Part shown: positions 55,292 through 64,000 of the stretch, piece by piece
Layout of the letters: each line of letters begins with the position of its first letter
How positions within the stretch are numbered: the first letter of the stretch is position 1
Assembly (NCBI RefSeq): GCF_037126435.1
Contig: NZ_CP147020.1
Coordinates: 4,601,001-4,665,000, forward strand
Direction of reading: 5' to 3'
Source: Bernardetia sp. ABR2-2B
Lineage (GTDB): Bacteria; Bacteroidota; Bacteroidia; Cytophagales; Bernardetiaceae
DNA: 64,000 bases
The notes under the pieces: model-generated
The model's database searches: none
Told to the model about the DNA's origin: nothing
Seen by the model: only the letters and a program-made list of their open reading frames with translations
Program-made: the position numbers and the translations under genes

Positions 55292-55699
55292 TTACAACCC
55301 CAACCGTTCAGCTTCTTTTGGATTCTGTTTTTTGAGTAATGCAAAATCACTATATTGTGTAATAATATTGAATTTTAGAAGAAGGTTAGCTGTGTCTTCA
55401 CTTGTTTCATAAAGTTCTTCGTGTTTTTTTATGTAAATAGCATTATGCCTTTCTTGGTCTAATTTGAAATATTCTTGCATAATATCATTATCTACTTTTT
55501 CACGCTCTTCTTTAGATAAAGCTTCTTTTTGTTTTCCCATTTCTACAAATTGAGAAACATATTCATCAAACCATTTTTGTAATTGTGCATGTATTTCAAT
55601 TGTGCTACTTTCAGTTTTGTACAAAAGCTCATAAATTTTATTATTGAGCTGATTGGCAAGATTCATAATTCGTTTGCCTAAAGGAGTTTTATTTTCCAT
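55292..55699 (-). CDS. hypothetical helical protein
   Basis: A 135-residue protein from the ATG at 55699; the frame is open to 55786 but the extra 29 residues have no support. It is almost entirely helical and charged (NQLNNKIYELLYKTESSTIE, DNDIMQEYFKLDQERHNAIY), without known motifs. Convergent with the previous gene by 3 bases. Confidence 0.55.
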   Translation of the reverse strand: MENKTPLGKRIMNLANQLNNKIYELLYKTESSTIEIHAQLQKWFDEYVSQFVEMGKQKEALSKEEREKVDNDIMQEYFKLDQERHNAIYIKKHEELYETSEDTANLLLKFNIITQYSDFALLKKQNPKEAERLGL

Positions 55700-55823
55700 A
55701 CTTTTTTTTTTGAGGTTGAGTATCTTTTTTATAAAAAAGTGATTTCTTTTTACCAAATAAATTGAATTTATTAAATTTATTTTCACAAATTACACTTTTA
55801 AACTTCAGTTTGACTGTATTTTT

Positions 55824-56204
55824 ATGAAAAAACATATGAAATCTAGCATTTTTCAAAAAATTCTACAATTACTTTTTGTGTTTTATATTATTCTGTATTC
55901 TTCCTGTACTTCTCAAAAAGATGCACAAGAAACAAATGAAGACTATTCAACAGTAAAAGTATATGAAGAAAAAACTGAAAATCCACAAAAAAGAAATAAA
56001 AATAAACTGGAAGGTTTGCTTATTAAAAAAGCAGATAGTTTTTACTTTGTAAAAGACTTTAAACAAGCTCAAACGCTTTATGATATGGCTTTGAATAATG
56101 TTACTGATGCAGAAACGAAGAAATATTTACTGCAAAAAATTGCTGACATAAGAGAAAATATTGAAGAGAATACAACTAACGATTCGATAAAAAATAGAAA
56201 TTAA
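55824..56204 (+). CDS. small predicted lipoprotein with TPR-like end
   Basis: A 126-residue protein. A hydrophobic segment ends FYIILYSSCTS, a lipobox-like site with Cys28. After an acidic, Lys/Asn-rich linker the C-terminus reads KKADSFYFVKDFKQAQTLYD with MALNNVTDAETKKYLLQKIA, which has TPR-like helix spacing. It may bind partners at the envelope. It ends 4 bases before the convergent phosphatase gene. Confidence 0.6.
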   Translation: MKKHMKSSIFQKILQLLFVFYIILYSSCTSQKDAQETNEDYSTVKVYEEKTENPQKRNKNKLEGLLIKKADSFYFVKDFKQAQTLYDMALNNVTDAETKKYLLQKIADIRENIEENTTNDSIKNRN

Positions 56205-56207
56205 TAG

Positions 56208-56945
56208 TTATTTTTTGATACGAATAATAGCCAAATCATCTGTAACTACGTGATTGATTTTCTTTAAGTTTCTAATTTTTCTATCCAAAAAATTATCAAA
56301 CTTTGATTCTTGATTGTCTATTAAAAGATAATCAATTATTTCAGATTCACTTTTTTGATGATTTTTATTTTCTAAATTTTTGAATGTAAATATTCCATCC
56401 GTACAAATTGATAAGTCTGAAAAATTAAAAAGAGAGAGTTTTTGTTGTTGATTCTTATAAAACTCTTCAAAATTTTCTGTCAGATGGTAGCCTAAGTAAT
56501 CTGGTGTGTTATTCTGCTCATATTCTGTAAGCTTTCCATCTACACAAATGAGTCCGTCGCCTATTGTTATAATTTCAGCTTTATAATTTTTTGTATCAAT
56601 AATTCCCAAGATAAGCGTAGAAAGTAGTTCGTTTGTTTCTAAACCTAATTTGTTCTTTATTTCCTTTGTATCCTCTATAAGTTCTTGAAGTATAGTTTTA
56701 AGTTTTGATTGCAAATCTGATTCTTGATTTTCCTTTGAGACAAACTCTTCATAAAACTTATTTTTAGCTATTTTTCTAAGGGTTTTACCATATAAAATAG
56801 AAGCAAAAACAGACTCTGTTCCCATCGTACAACCATCTAAAACGGCAATCAAGATTTGATTAGAAGCGAGTTGTTCTTTTATCAAAAAATCTTCGCAGTA
56901 ATTGGTGTGAAACTCTCCGATTTGTAGTGTGGTGTATATTTTCAT
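56208..56945 (-). CDS. PPM/PP2C-type protein phosphatase
   Basis: A 245-residue cytosolic PP2C-like phosphatase. Metal motifs in order: HTNYCEDFLI (E18-D19), LIAVLDGCTMGTES (D37-G38), IITIGDGLICVDGK, LSICTDGIFTF and VTDDLAIIRI. Overall order and length fit a minimal PPM fold, though divergent. It is the last of four tightly spaced minus-strand genes: mcrB, mcrC, a lipoprotein gene and this one (12-base gap). The link suggests a role connected with the restriction system, but this is inference from position. Confidence 0.8.
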   Translation of the reverse strand: MKIYTTLQIGEFHTNYCEDFLIKEQLASNQILIAVLDGCTMGTESVFASILYGKTLRKIAKNKFYEEFVSKENQESDLQSKLKTILQELIEDTKEIKNKLGLETNELLSTLILGIIDTKNYKAEIITIGDGLICVDGKLTEYEQNNTPDYLGYHLTENFEEFYKNQQQKLSLFNFSDLSICTDGIFTFKNLENKNHQKSESEIIDYLLIDNQESKFDNFLDRKIRNLKKINHVVTDDLAIIRIKK

Positions 56946-56957
56946 TTCTAGTATTTC

Positions 56958-57740
56958 CTAACAACCCATTGGCAAGTTTATCAATATAAAATAATTCGTT
57001 TTACTTCCATTTTTATCTGTTACAACAATTTTAAAATTAAATTGATTAATCATAACAGAACAAGGATAATCATTTGCATCTTTACAATTTTTAGCTCGTT
57101 CTGTAAATTTATTTTTTTCGCTTCCATATTCAATCCTAACAGCTTCTAAAATTTGCTTTGTAGTTACTTTTGGAAATAATTCAGATTCCTTTCTAGAATA
57201 TTCTTTAGAAACAAACGAGTTTTTATTTATAATTAATTTCTGCCATTCTGAGTTAAAATGCTTCCAATTCAATAAATCAAGATGTGCTCCTTCATCAGAA
57301 ACACCCATACTAGTTTGGTAACTTTCAAATACCTCTACATTTGCAATAGAAGAATGTTTTTGAATAATCTCAAAAGTCTTATTTTTAAAATTTTCTCCAA
57401 GCCCTAAATTAATTTTAATAGAATCTGTGTAAATCTTTTCAAAATCTTCTCCTTTATTATCAATATCAGAAGAAATAAATTTGATATCTAGCTTCTCAAA
57501 CTTTACAATGAAAACAGAATCATTTTCAAGTATTTTGTTTACCTCTTTTTTCTGAGGTTCATTATATTTCTGTTCTCTATCACTTAGATTTTTTTTAGGT
57601 TCTTTGTCTTCATTCTCCATTTTTACAGCAAATAGAAAGTCATTTTCTTGACTTTCAGATTTTACAGAGTTCGTTGTTTTATTTTTTGGATTACAAGCCA
57701 TAAAAGCAAGAGATAAAAGGACAAATAATACAAACTTCAT
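56958..57740 (-). CDS. lipoprotein in the mcrBC array
   Basis: A 260-residue protein with a lipobox (LLSLAFMACN, Cys16). The N-terminal third after the anchor is highly charged; the rest is mixed alpha/beta (IQKHSSIANVEVFESYQTSM, NYFILINLPMGC) with cysteines at the C-terminus and in NCKDANDYPCSV. No recognised family. It starts 14 bases after mcrC stops and ends 12 bases before the phosphatase gene, so it should be on the same message. An envelope protein inside a restriction array is unusual. Confidence 0.65.
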   Translation of the reverse strand: MKFVLFVLLSLAFMACNPKNKTTNSVKSESQENDFLFAVKMENEDKEPKKNLSDREQKYNEPQKKEVNKILENDSVFIVKFEKLDIKFISSDIDNKGEDFEKIYTDSIKINLGLGENFKNKTFEIIQKHSSIANVEVFESYQTSMGVSDEGAHLDLLNWKHFNSEWQKLIINKNSFVSKEYSRKESELFPKVTTKQILEAVRIEYGSEKNKFTERAKNCKDANDYPCSVMINQFNFKIVVTDKNGSKTNYFILINLPMGC

Positions 57741-57754
57741 TTTGGGTTTTTATT

Positions 57755-58813
57755 TTAATTGGTTTCAATAATCTCTTTCAACCTCTTTTCAATTTCTCTC
57801 CAATCGGCATTCAAATTTAGTGTTTTTATCTGAATTTGATGCTTTTTGAATTGATAATCTAAATTATATTCTTTTTCTATGGTCGGATAAAGTAAAATTC
57901 CTTTTGCTGTTGTAGTCTTCTCGCTGTTGTCTTCTTGATTCAATAAATAACTGAATAATTGATATAAATTAGCTGAAAATATTTTCTCTTTTTTATAATT
58001 TATAGCCATTGTATTTTGATAATATTTGGCATCAATAATTATTTTTTCGGTTTCATTTTCTAATGAAATATCCGTTTTCATTTGTGGTAAAAAAGTAGTA
58101 TCAGATAAGTTGTTTTCAATCTTTTCAAAATTCCATTTTATAATTTCTGCTTTTACCGTTGTAAATTTTGTCTGTTCTATTTTATAGAAATTACGAATAA
58201 AAGCCTCAAAAAGTTGATTCATTTTTCGTTCATCTCTTGTAAAATCGGAAAAAGTATAGTTTCCTAGTTCGTTTTTATTTTCAGAGGGCAACGTATTTTC
58301 ATAAATAATCTGACAAACATTCATTACAAACCCATAAAACCGATTATTTCTATGAATTTTGATTTGAGAGAAGAGAGAACTTTTGAGTTCAATCTTTTCT
58401 ATCGTTTTAGGAAGTTTTCTTTGCAAAAAAATAAGTTCTGTTTTCAGTTTTCTATCTAAATTCTTTGTTTTGATAAGCCTTTGAACAGTAGAAAGCAGAA
58501 TTTGATTTTGAAGAATATTAAACGAAAAATCATCAAAACCACAAAGCGTTTTTTGCTTTACTAAAAGGTTTTGTTTTAGTGTCTGACTTACTTGTAATTT
58601 TCCTTTTACAGCATTTATTTCCTGCACATTTTCGATGTAATCTCTATCAATTCCACGTTTTAAAAGCACTTTTGTAGCGTTAATTAATACTTTTGCAAAC
58701 AAATCTAAAAGCTCTGTTTTCTCTTCAACATCAACTTTTATTTGTTTGCTTTCATCTAGCTTGTTCCACGCATAACACAGCAAATAGTAAATATTTTTTA
58801 TTGGGATTAGCAT
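57755..58813 (-). CDS. mcrC: McrC-type restriction endonuclease subunit
   Basis: A 352-residue partner of McrB in type IV restriction of modified DNA. IPIKNIYYLLCYAWNKL is the family start, GKLQVSQTLKQN and FDDFSFNILQNQILLSTVQR follow, and the C-terminal PD-(D/E)XK nuclease has FLPQMKTDISLE and IIIDAKYY with D261 and K263. These residues are consistent with an active nuclease. It is 53 bases downstream of mcrB; the gap carries a family B repeat just before the mcrC ATG. Confidence 0.93.
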   Translation of the reverse strand: MLIPIKNIYYLLCYAWNKLDESKQIKVDVEEKTELLDLFAKVLINATKVLLKRGIDRDYIENVQEINAVKGKLQVSQTLKQNLLVKQKTLCGFDDFSFNILQNQILLSTVQRLIKTKNLDRKLKTELIFLQRKLPKTIEKIELKSSLFSQIKIHRNNRFYGFVMNVCQIIYENTLPSENKNELGNYTFSDFTRDERKMNQLFEAFIRNFYKIEQTKFTTVKAEIIKWNFEKIENNLSDTTFLPQMKTDISLENETEKIIIDAKYYQNTMAINYKKEKIFSANLYQLFSYLLNQEDNSEKTTTAKGILLYPTIEKEYNLDYQFKKHQIQIKTLNLNADWREIEKRLKEIIETN

Positions 58814-58818
58814 AAAAA

Positions 58819-58851
58819 AATTACGAATTACGAATTAAAAATTACGAATTG
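58819..58851 (-). repeat. family B repeat between mcrB and mcrC
   Basis: On the minus strand CAATTCGTAATTTTTAATTC then GTAATTCGTAATTT, ending about 6 bases before the mcrC ATG. It takes the place of the ribosome binding site in the middle of an operon. Confidence 0.65.
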
Positions 58852-58865
58852 ATAAGACAGCAGAA

Positions 58866-60755
58866 TTAATTGTGCAATACCTTCATCATCTCCTCCACTT
58901 TCTCCAAATTATCAAACCAGATTTCTTCTAAAAGTGGTTGTATTTCAAACTGAATAACTTGGTTAAACCATTTATTTTCTTTTTGTGTTTCCTTTTCATA
59001 ATCACAAAAATAACTGTGTCCAATCTGAAAACCTTCTCCCAAATTCATATCTGATGCTATTTCATTATTTATTCTCTGAATAGCATTTGAAATATGATTG
59101 ATAAGTTCTTTAGAAATTCCTTTTTGAGCTAAAAATTCTTTAAACTTCTCTCCAAAATCTGGCTTTAGACTAATAAAAGCAAAACGCCTACGAAGCGCAT
59201 AATCTACCATAGCAAGTGAACGGTCAGCCGTATTCATCGTTCCGATAAGATACAGATTTTTAGGAACATAAAACGTTTCATTCTCGTCTTCTGAATAGGT
59301 CAGTTTTAGAGCAAACTTTTCTTCTCGCTTATCGGCTTCAATAAGCATCATTAGTTCGCCAAAAATTTTGCTCAAATTTCCTCTGTTTATCTCATCAATG
59401 ATAAAGAAGAAACTGCGTTCTGGGTGGGCTTGAGCTTTCTTACAAAAATCATAAAAAACACCATTCTGTACTTCAAAACCTCCTGTTTTATTGGGACGCA
59501 ATCCTTGTATGAAATCTTCATAACTATACGACTGATGAAACTGTACCATTTCTATATTGAGATTATTGGTCTGTCCCATAATTTGATAAGCAAGTTTACG
59601 AGCAATAAACGTTTTCCCTACACCTGCTGCACCTTGTAAGATGATATTTTTCTTTCTTTTCAAAATTTCTACCGTTTCAAAAAACTGCTCTTCACTAATA
59701 AATGGCTTTTCTTCATCTGTTTTGAAGTCATACTTTTTGATGACTTGCTTCTTTGCAATTTGCCTTTCCTCATCTTCTTTTTCTTCTATAATTGCCCTAA
59801 TAATCTGATAATCCTTCTTACTTACTTCAAACAAACTCCCTTGATTATTACGCAAAACAGCACAATCTTTCAAATCTTCATTATTTTTTAGCTCCTTCCA
59901 ACTTATCGGAACTTCTAGTTTTTCGATGAGCTTAAATTCAATTATTTTATCGTCTCCTATTTCGTGCAGAGGTTTTGTAATTTGATAAATTGCTTTTATT
60001 TGCTTGGTTGGCGTACTTTCATAGCCCAAAACGATGTCTTTCTTTCTTACATTTTCAAAGTTTTTGTAGGTATTTCGCTTGTGTCCTTTGTCTGTGAGAG
60101 CTGTGTAGGTTTGTGTTTCTCCTACTTTACTTTCACTAATACTCCAAATTTTAGGATTTGCATTGAGCCACCAATAATTTTCGTTTTCTATTTCCTGTTT
60201 TTGCTCTTCGTATTCGTTTTGTTCGTCTAAAGTTTGAACTATATCTATATCTACTGGTAAATTATATTTTTCAAAAGTTTCGGCAAGTTCTGGGTTTTTT
60301 AATAAATACTGTTCTAGTACAAGGTTATACTTTCTAGCACTTACAAACCTGTCATTAGAAAATAAATACTCCTTCTTACCATTAGCAGAAAATTTAGAAT
60401 GCTCAAAGGGTTTATCTGTAATCCATTCTATTTTTCTGGCTTTATACATAGGATGATTTTTGTAAGCTCCTATATCATAACTATCTAATACTTCACTTGT
60501 AATAATTCCTATTCCCAAACAAAAATTGAAGCCTTTTGCAGCAAAGATAACATCTCCTATTTTACACTTTGCAAATAGCGCAAACCTATGATTGTAATCT
60601 AACCCAGCTCCGTAAGAAGAAGGTAAATGACTAGCTTTTTTCACTGCATATTTCATTTCTATAAAACTATTTTCAAGATAATACTCCCAATTATTATCTA
60701 AAGAATCAATATCTACTTTGTAATAATTACGATTATTTTTTTTCTGTGATTGCAT
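58866..60755 (-). CDS. mcrB: McrB-type AAA+ GTPase with tandem EVE-like domains
   Basis: A 629-residue protein. Residues about 15-165 look like an EVE-like reader (ALFAKCKIGDVIFAAKGF, LGIGIITSEV). A second, more typical EVE domain starts NYWWLNANPKIWSISE (W195-W196) and includes RKKDIVLGYESTPTKQIKAI. The AAA+ motor has Walker A QGAAGVGKTFIA (K381), SFFFIIDEINRGNLSKIFGE as Walker B, and the McrB hallmark LIGTMNTADRSLAMVDYALR. EVE domains of PUA-like fold are known readers of modified bases, so the tandem pair may sense modified cytosine or other marks on foreign DNA. First gene of the array. Confidence 0.92.
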   Translation of the reverse strand: MQSQKKNNRNYYKVDIDSLDNNWEYYLENSFIEMKYAVKKASHLPSSYGAGLDYNHRFALFAKCKIGDVIFAAKGFNFCLGIGIITSEVLDSYDIGAYKNHPMYKARKIEWITDKPFEHSKFSANGKKEYLFSNDRFVSARKYNLVLEQYLLKNPELAETFEKYNLPVDIDIVQTLDEQNEYEEQKQEIENENYWWLNANPKIWSISESKVGETQTYTALTDKGHKRNTYKNFENVRKKDIVLGYESTPTKQIKAIYQITKPLHEIGDDKIIEFKLIEKLEVPISWKELKNNEDLKDCAVLRNNQGSLFEVSKKDYQIIRAIIEEKEDEERQIAKKQVIKKYDFKTDEEKPFISEEQFFETVEILKRKKNIILQGAAGVGKTFIARKLAYQIMGQTNNLNIEMVQFHQSYSYEDFIQGLRPNKTGGFEVQNGVFYDFCKKAQAHPERSFFFIIDEINRGNLSKIFGELMMLIEADKREEKFALKLTYSEDENETFYVPKNLYLIGTMNTADRSLAMVDYALRRRFAFISLKPDFGEKFKEFLAQKGISKELINHISNAIQRINNEIASDMNLGEGFQIGHSYFCDYEKETQKENKWFNQVIQFEIQPLLEEIWFDNLEKVEEMMKVLHN

Positions 60756-60849
60756 AAATATAGCTTATAGCGCATTCTAAAGAACACAAAATTTTTATCT
60801 AAATTTGAAATTATAAACTTACAAAAAATAGCCAAACGAAACCCAAAAA

Positions 60850-61719
60850 ATGATACTTTACGCAGATAGTGGCTCTACCAAAACTGATTGGGCATTAAAA
60901 ACTGAAGAAGGAAAAATTATACGCTGGAAATCTGGAGGTTGGAATCCCTATTTCTTGACGACTGAACAGATGATAGCCGAAGGAAAAGAATTTGTCAATC
61001 AATCTTACCAGCAAAATGAAATTACTGAATATTTAGAGGAATATTTATACAAAGTAAATGAAATTCAGTTTTATGGTGCAGGTTCTTCTACGGAAGCCAA
61101 CCGAAAAATTGTTTATTCTGCCTTAAAAACACTTTTTCCACAGGCTAAAAGAATAGAAGTTGCTCACGACCTCTTGGGTGCTGCTCGTTCGGTGTATGAC
61201 GATTCAGAAAATAGAAAAGGAATTATTTTGATTTTGGGAACAGGCTCAAATGCGTGTTTGTATGATGGAAGCGAAATAAAACAAGAACTGATAAACTTAG
61301 GTTTTTGGCTCGGTGATGAAGGAAGTGGAGGCTTTTTAGGAAAAAAATTAGTAACTGATTTTTTGTATAAACGTCTGCCAAAAGACATTCATAATTTGTT
61401 TTTCGAAGAGTATAAATTAGATAGAGAAATTGTTTTGAAAAAAGCCTATCAAGAGCCAAAACCGAATGAGTTTTTTGCCTCTTTTGTTCCTTTTCTACAT
61501 CGGAATAAAGATAATTCTTTCATTAGAAATTTAATAGAGAACTGCTTTGATGAGTTTTTAGGTAGAATAGAAGAAGAATTTAAGGATTTGAATCTTAATT
61601 TTTATGCTGTTGGTTCGGTAGCTTATTATTTTGAAGGTATTTTGAAAGAACGAATTGAAAATCGTAATGGTAACTTGGCTAGAGTTGTTAAAAGTCCGAT
61701 TGAGGGATTATTAGATTAA
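60850..61719 (+). CDS. BadF/BadG-type ATPase, GlcNAc-kinase-like
   Basis: A 289-residue ASKHA-fold protein: phosphate loop MILYADSGSTKTDWALK, SGGWNPYFLT, QFYGAGSSTEANRKIV, LILGTGSNACLYDGSE and LGFWLGDEGSGGFLGKKLV. These match bacterial N-acetylglucosamine-kinase-type BadF proteins. It probably phosphorylates an amino sugar in cell-wall recycling. It is divergent from mcrB with a 94-base gap. A relic of the C-terminus of a second such gene lies at 63883-63936. Confidence 0.88.
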   Translation: MILYADSGSTKTDWALKTEEGKIIRWKSGGWNPYFLTTEQMIAEGKEFVNQSYQQNEITEYLEEYLYKVNEIQFYGAGSSTEANRKIVYSALKTLFPQAKRIEVAHDLLGAARSVYDDSENRKGIILILGTGSNACLYDGSEIKQELINLGFWLGDEGSGGFLGKKLVTDFLYKRLPKDIHNLFFEEYKLDREIVLKKAYQEPKPNEFFASFVPFLHRNKDNSFIRNLIENCFDEFLGRIEEEFKDLNLNFYAVGSVAYYFEGILKERIENRNGNLARVVKSPIEGLLD

Positions 61720-61791
61720 AAGTGAATTTTGTTATACTATTTTAAATTAAATCCGTTAGCTTATTAGTAGCAAACATTAATATTCATTTCT

Positions 61792-63771
61792 ATGTACAAC
61801 TCAGTAAGATATACTATACTTTCTTTAGCTCTTTTCATCACAACTATATCAGTTAGCACAGCACAGTTACTTGATAATTCTCTTTTCAAAATTACCCAAA
61901 ATAATAAAATAGGTTTTATTGATATAGATGGAAATATAGTTATTCCTCCTAAATTCATACAAGCAGGAAATTTTTCAAATCAGTTGGCAGAAGCTCGTAT
62001 AAAAGGACTTTATGGGTATATTAATAAAAAAGGAGCATTTGAAATAAAACCACAATTTGAATTTGCCTTGCCTTTTAATGAAGAACGTGCAGTTGTATAT
62101 CAAGATGCTAGACCTCTTGTTATAGACAAAAAAGGAAAAATAATAATTGATAATCCAAACTTTGCTCATATATCCAATTTTGAAAATAATCTAGCATTGA
62201 TTACAACTTCTACAGGAAAGAAAGGGTTTGTAGATACAAAAGGAGATTTAGTTATTGATACTGTTTTTTCTAGTGTTAGAAATTTTGAAGATGGTTTAGC
62301 TATTGTTTATGGAATATCCCCTAAAAATGAAGAAACGACATCAAAAATAGGTGTAATTGATAAAAATGGAAAGTTTATAGTTCCTTATGGAAAATATACA
62401 GATATAAATTCATTCAATGAGGGATATGCTATTGCAGAAAAGGAGGAGGGAGAAAATAGTAAAAAAATCATTTTGAATAAGAAAGGAAAAGTTGTATTTG
62501 AGTATATAGAAAAGAATCATATTAGTATGGGAGATTATGTAAACTCTGGTGTCATTAAAATGTCTATGTATAAGCATATGAAAAAAGAAAATACTGGTGT
62601 TTCCTTTACTACTGAAAAAAAGTATATAGGTTATATGGACTTGAATGGTAATATTTTTATAGATGATATTCAACACAAATACGGAGAAGAGTATTCAGAA
62701 AACAGAACATTTGTAAGCAAAGGAAGCTCTTATCACAAATATTATATATTAAACGAAAAAGGTGAAAGAGTTACTGATGAAGTATTTGCAAAAGTTGCCA
62801 ATGAAGGTTTTAAGAATGGGTTTGCAGTAGTAGAAAAAAATGCTCGTTGGGGAATTATAGATAGGGAAGGTAAGTTTGTAGTCGAACCTATATTTAATGA
62901 AATAAATACAGAAGTTGAAGATGCTTTGTTTCTATTTACTGGAGGGAAAAAAGATGGAGAATTTGATTTTAGTTTTCTGAAAGAAACGTATGGAATAGCA
63001 AACACAAAAGGCGAAATAATCTTAAAACCTATCTTAAAAGAATTTGACAGAAGAGGCTTTGTAAACGGTCTTTTGTTAGGTAGTTTGGATAAAGAAGGTA
63101 AAGAAATGGTTTATATAAATAAACAAGGAAAGATAGTTTGGAAGTCTTCACAGACAGAAAAAATAGTAAACCTTAATTTGGAATATTTCAATATCGATTA
63201 TATGAATAGAGGTTATTTTTATGCTAATTCTAATGAAACAGAAGGCATTGGAGGCTGGGGAGGTTCAGATAATTACTCAGAAAAAGATGTTCTTATTGAT
63301 ATAAAATCAAAAAAGACTAATCCTACTGACAGTATTCTAGTTTTTATAGATACAGATAGAGTTATCCCTATTGCAGGAAAATACAAAGGAAGGTATGTCT
63401 TTATTAGTAATGTTAGCGATAAAGGAATTACATTTGATGCCCAAGATAGTCGTTTATATGCAAAGATGCAGGCAATAAATAAAAAGGGAGAGTGGCAAGA
63501 TATTGAATATTTGCCTAGTAGTTGGTGTGGAAATAGTTATCATACAATGACTTTAAAGTCCAATCATACTTGGAAATTCCTCACACCTATCTATGAAGGA
63601 AACTTCAAAACACAGTTGAGGGTAGCACTAATCATAAAGAATAATCACAGAGACGAAAGCAAATCCATTATTCAATACAGTAAACCTGTTTATGGTAGCA
63701 TAAACTTGTCCCAGTTTTGGCGCAAACCTAGCTATTCTCCTCAAGGATTGATGGATCCTTATTTTGATTAA
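61792..63771 (+). CDS. secreted WG-repeat protein
   Basis: A 659-residue protein with a signal peptide (ALFITTISVSTAQ, about 13-25). The body is an array of WG repeats: NKIGFIDIDGNIVIPPKFIQ, GLYGYINKKGAFEIKPQFEF, GKKGFVDTKGDLVIDTVFSS, SKIGVIDKNGKFIVPYGKYT and NARWGIIDREGKFVVEPIFN. The last 150 residues form a different beta-rich domain (YAKMQAINKKGEWQDIEYLP). WG repeats are typical of Bacteroidota surface proteins of unknown function. It follows the BadF-type gene by 72 bases. Confidence 0.88.
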   Translation: MYNSVRYTILSLALFITTISVSTAQLLDNSLFKITQNNKIGFIDIDGNIVIPPKFIQAGNFSNQLAEARIKGLYGYINKKGAFEIKPQFEFALPFNEERAVVYQDARPLVIDKKGKIIIDNPNFAHISNFENNLALITTSTGKKGFVDTKGDLVIDTVFSSVRNFEDGLAIVYGISPKNEETTSKIGVIDKNGKFIVPYGKYTDINSFNEGYAIAEKEEGENSKKIILNKKGKVVFEYIEKNHISMGDYVNSGVIKMSMYKHMKKENTGVSFTTEKKYIGYMDLNGNIFIDDIQHKYGEEYSENRTFVSKGSSYHKYYILNEKGERVTDEVFAKVANEGFKNGFAVVEKNARWGIIDREGKFVVEPIFNEINTEVEDALFLFTGGKKDGEFDFSFLKETYGIANTKGEIILKPILKEFDRRGFVNGLLLGSLDKEGKEMVYINKQGKIVWKSSQTEKIVNLNLEYFNIDYMNRGYFYANSNETEGIGGWGGSDNYSEKDVLIDIKSKKTNPTDSILVFIDTDRVIPIAGKYKGRYVFISNVSDKGITFDAQDSRLYAKMQAINKKGEWQDIEYLPSSWCGNSYHTMTLKSNHTWKFLTPIYEGNFKTQLRVALIIKNNHRDESKSIIQYSKPVYGSINLSQFWRKPSYSPQGLMDPYFD

Positions 63772-63882
63772 TAATAGAAAATATTTTTTTAATGAGCAAA
63801 AATGTACAATCTGCTTTGGCTACTTTTCGCTGAAGATAAAAAGGTTTTTCTTCTAGCTAAATAGATGTTATTATGCTTTCGA

Positions 63883-63936
63883 AAAGGAAATTTAACTAGG
63901 ATAGTAAAACGTCCGATTGATGGATTGATAAAATGA
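63883..63936 (+). pseudogene. C-terminal relic of a second BadF-type kinase gene
   Basis: Reads KGNLTRIVKRPIDGLIK and a stop, close to NGNLARVVKSPIEGLLD at the end of the intact BadF-type gene 2.2 kb upstream. No start or upstream kinase motif is present. It is a remnant of a duplicated copy. Confidence 0.75.
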
Positions 63937-63948
63937 AGTAAATAAAAA

Positions 63949-63975
63949 CCCTAAGAGTTTTAAAAATTCTTAGGG
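63949..63975. repeat. degenerate copy of the CCCTAAG palindrome
   Basis: CCCTAAGAGTTTTAAAAATT then CTTAGGG: an imperfect palindrome whose ends match the 34-bp palindrome at 40395 (CCCTAAG/CTTAGGG). No further gene is seen to the window end. Confidence 0.55.
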
Positions 63976-64000
63976 ACTTAATTGCTTTTTTATAAAATCT

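Noticed and set aside
59964-60230. Plus-strand frame within mcrB
   Set aside because: It is antisense to a well-supported protein and has cysteine/phenylalanine-rich random composition.

Overview
The window reads as a chromosomal segment of a marine or aquatic Bacteroidota, most likely Cytophagales near Bernardetia or Flexibacter. This is inferred from very AT-rich DNA, several TTTG-N19/20-TAnnTTTG promoters, a type IX secretion sorting domain, and large surface proteins with two-component-regulator propellers, MAM, DUF285-like and WG repeats. I ran no taxonomic search.

Layout. 1-5.4 kb: tpiA, a lipoprotein gene, a PcrA/UvrD helicase and a YebC regulator, with a decayed antitoxin-like relic between the last two. 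5.7-7.4 kb: two broken surface-protein genes joined tail to tail. 7.8-16 kb: a 1285-residue propeller/GAF/SpoIIE phosphatase sensor, a membrane spermidine-synthase-like protein, and an S41-peptidase/thioredoxin-like fusion that seems to have lost the key residues of both domains. 16-25 kb: a PadR-PspC pair, two membrane proteins, mraY, an HNH nuclease, a DUF1573 protein and an orphan histidine kinase. 25-36 kb: a T9SS-secreted subtilase, a GT4 glycosyltransferase, formate-THF ligase, an ECF sigma factor facing a region-4-like protein, hemB, rplU-rpmA, citrate synthase and two identical tRNA-Gln genes. 36-42 kb: a cysteine-less anti-sigma-like protein, a DUF5074-like lipoprotein, a pair of anchored proteins, a TIGR01777 epimerase and an Rpn-family nuclease. 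42.6-49 kb: an ATP synthase cluster (atpI-like, B, E, F, H, A, G) without atpD or atpC. 49-56 kb: a fluoride channel, a folE/PTPS overlapping pair, pyrD and several unknowns. 56-61 kb: a four-gene minus-strand array of a McrB-type GTPase with tandem EVE-like domains, McrC, a lipoprotein and a PPM phosphatase. 61-64 kb: a BadF-type kinase and a WG-repeat protein, then a relic of a second BadF-type gene.

The best candidate for an under-described system is the McrBC array with its phosphatase and lipoprotein. The most pervasive unexplained structure is a set of short dispersed repeats between genes. Several copies sit directly before start codons (1935, 31396, 53575, 54659, 58813); others lie in ATP synthase spacers. 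A 34-bp perfect palindrome at 40395 has a degenerate relative at the right edge. Domain assignments come from reading motifs and family knowledge; no alignments were run.
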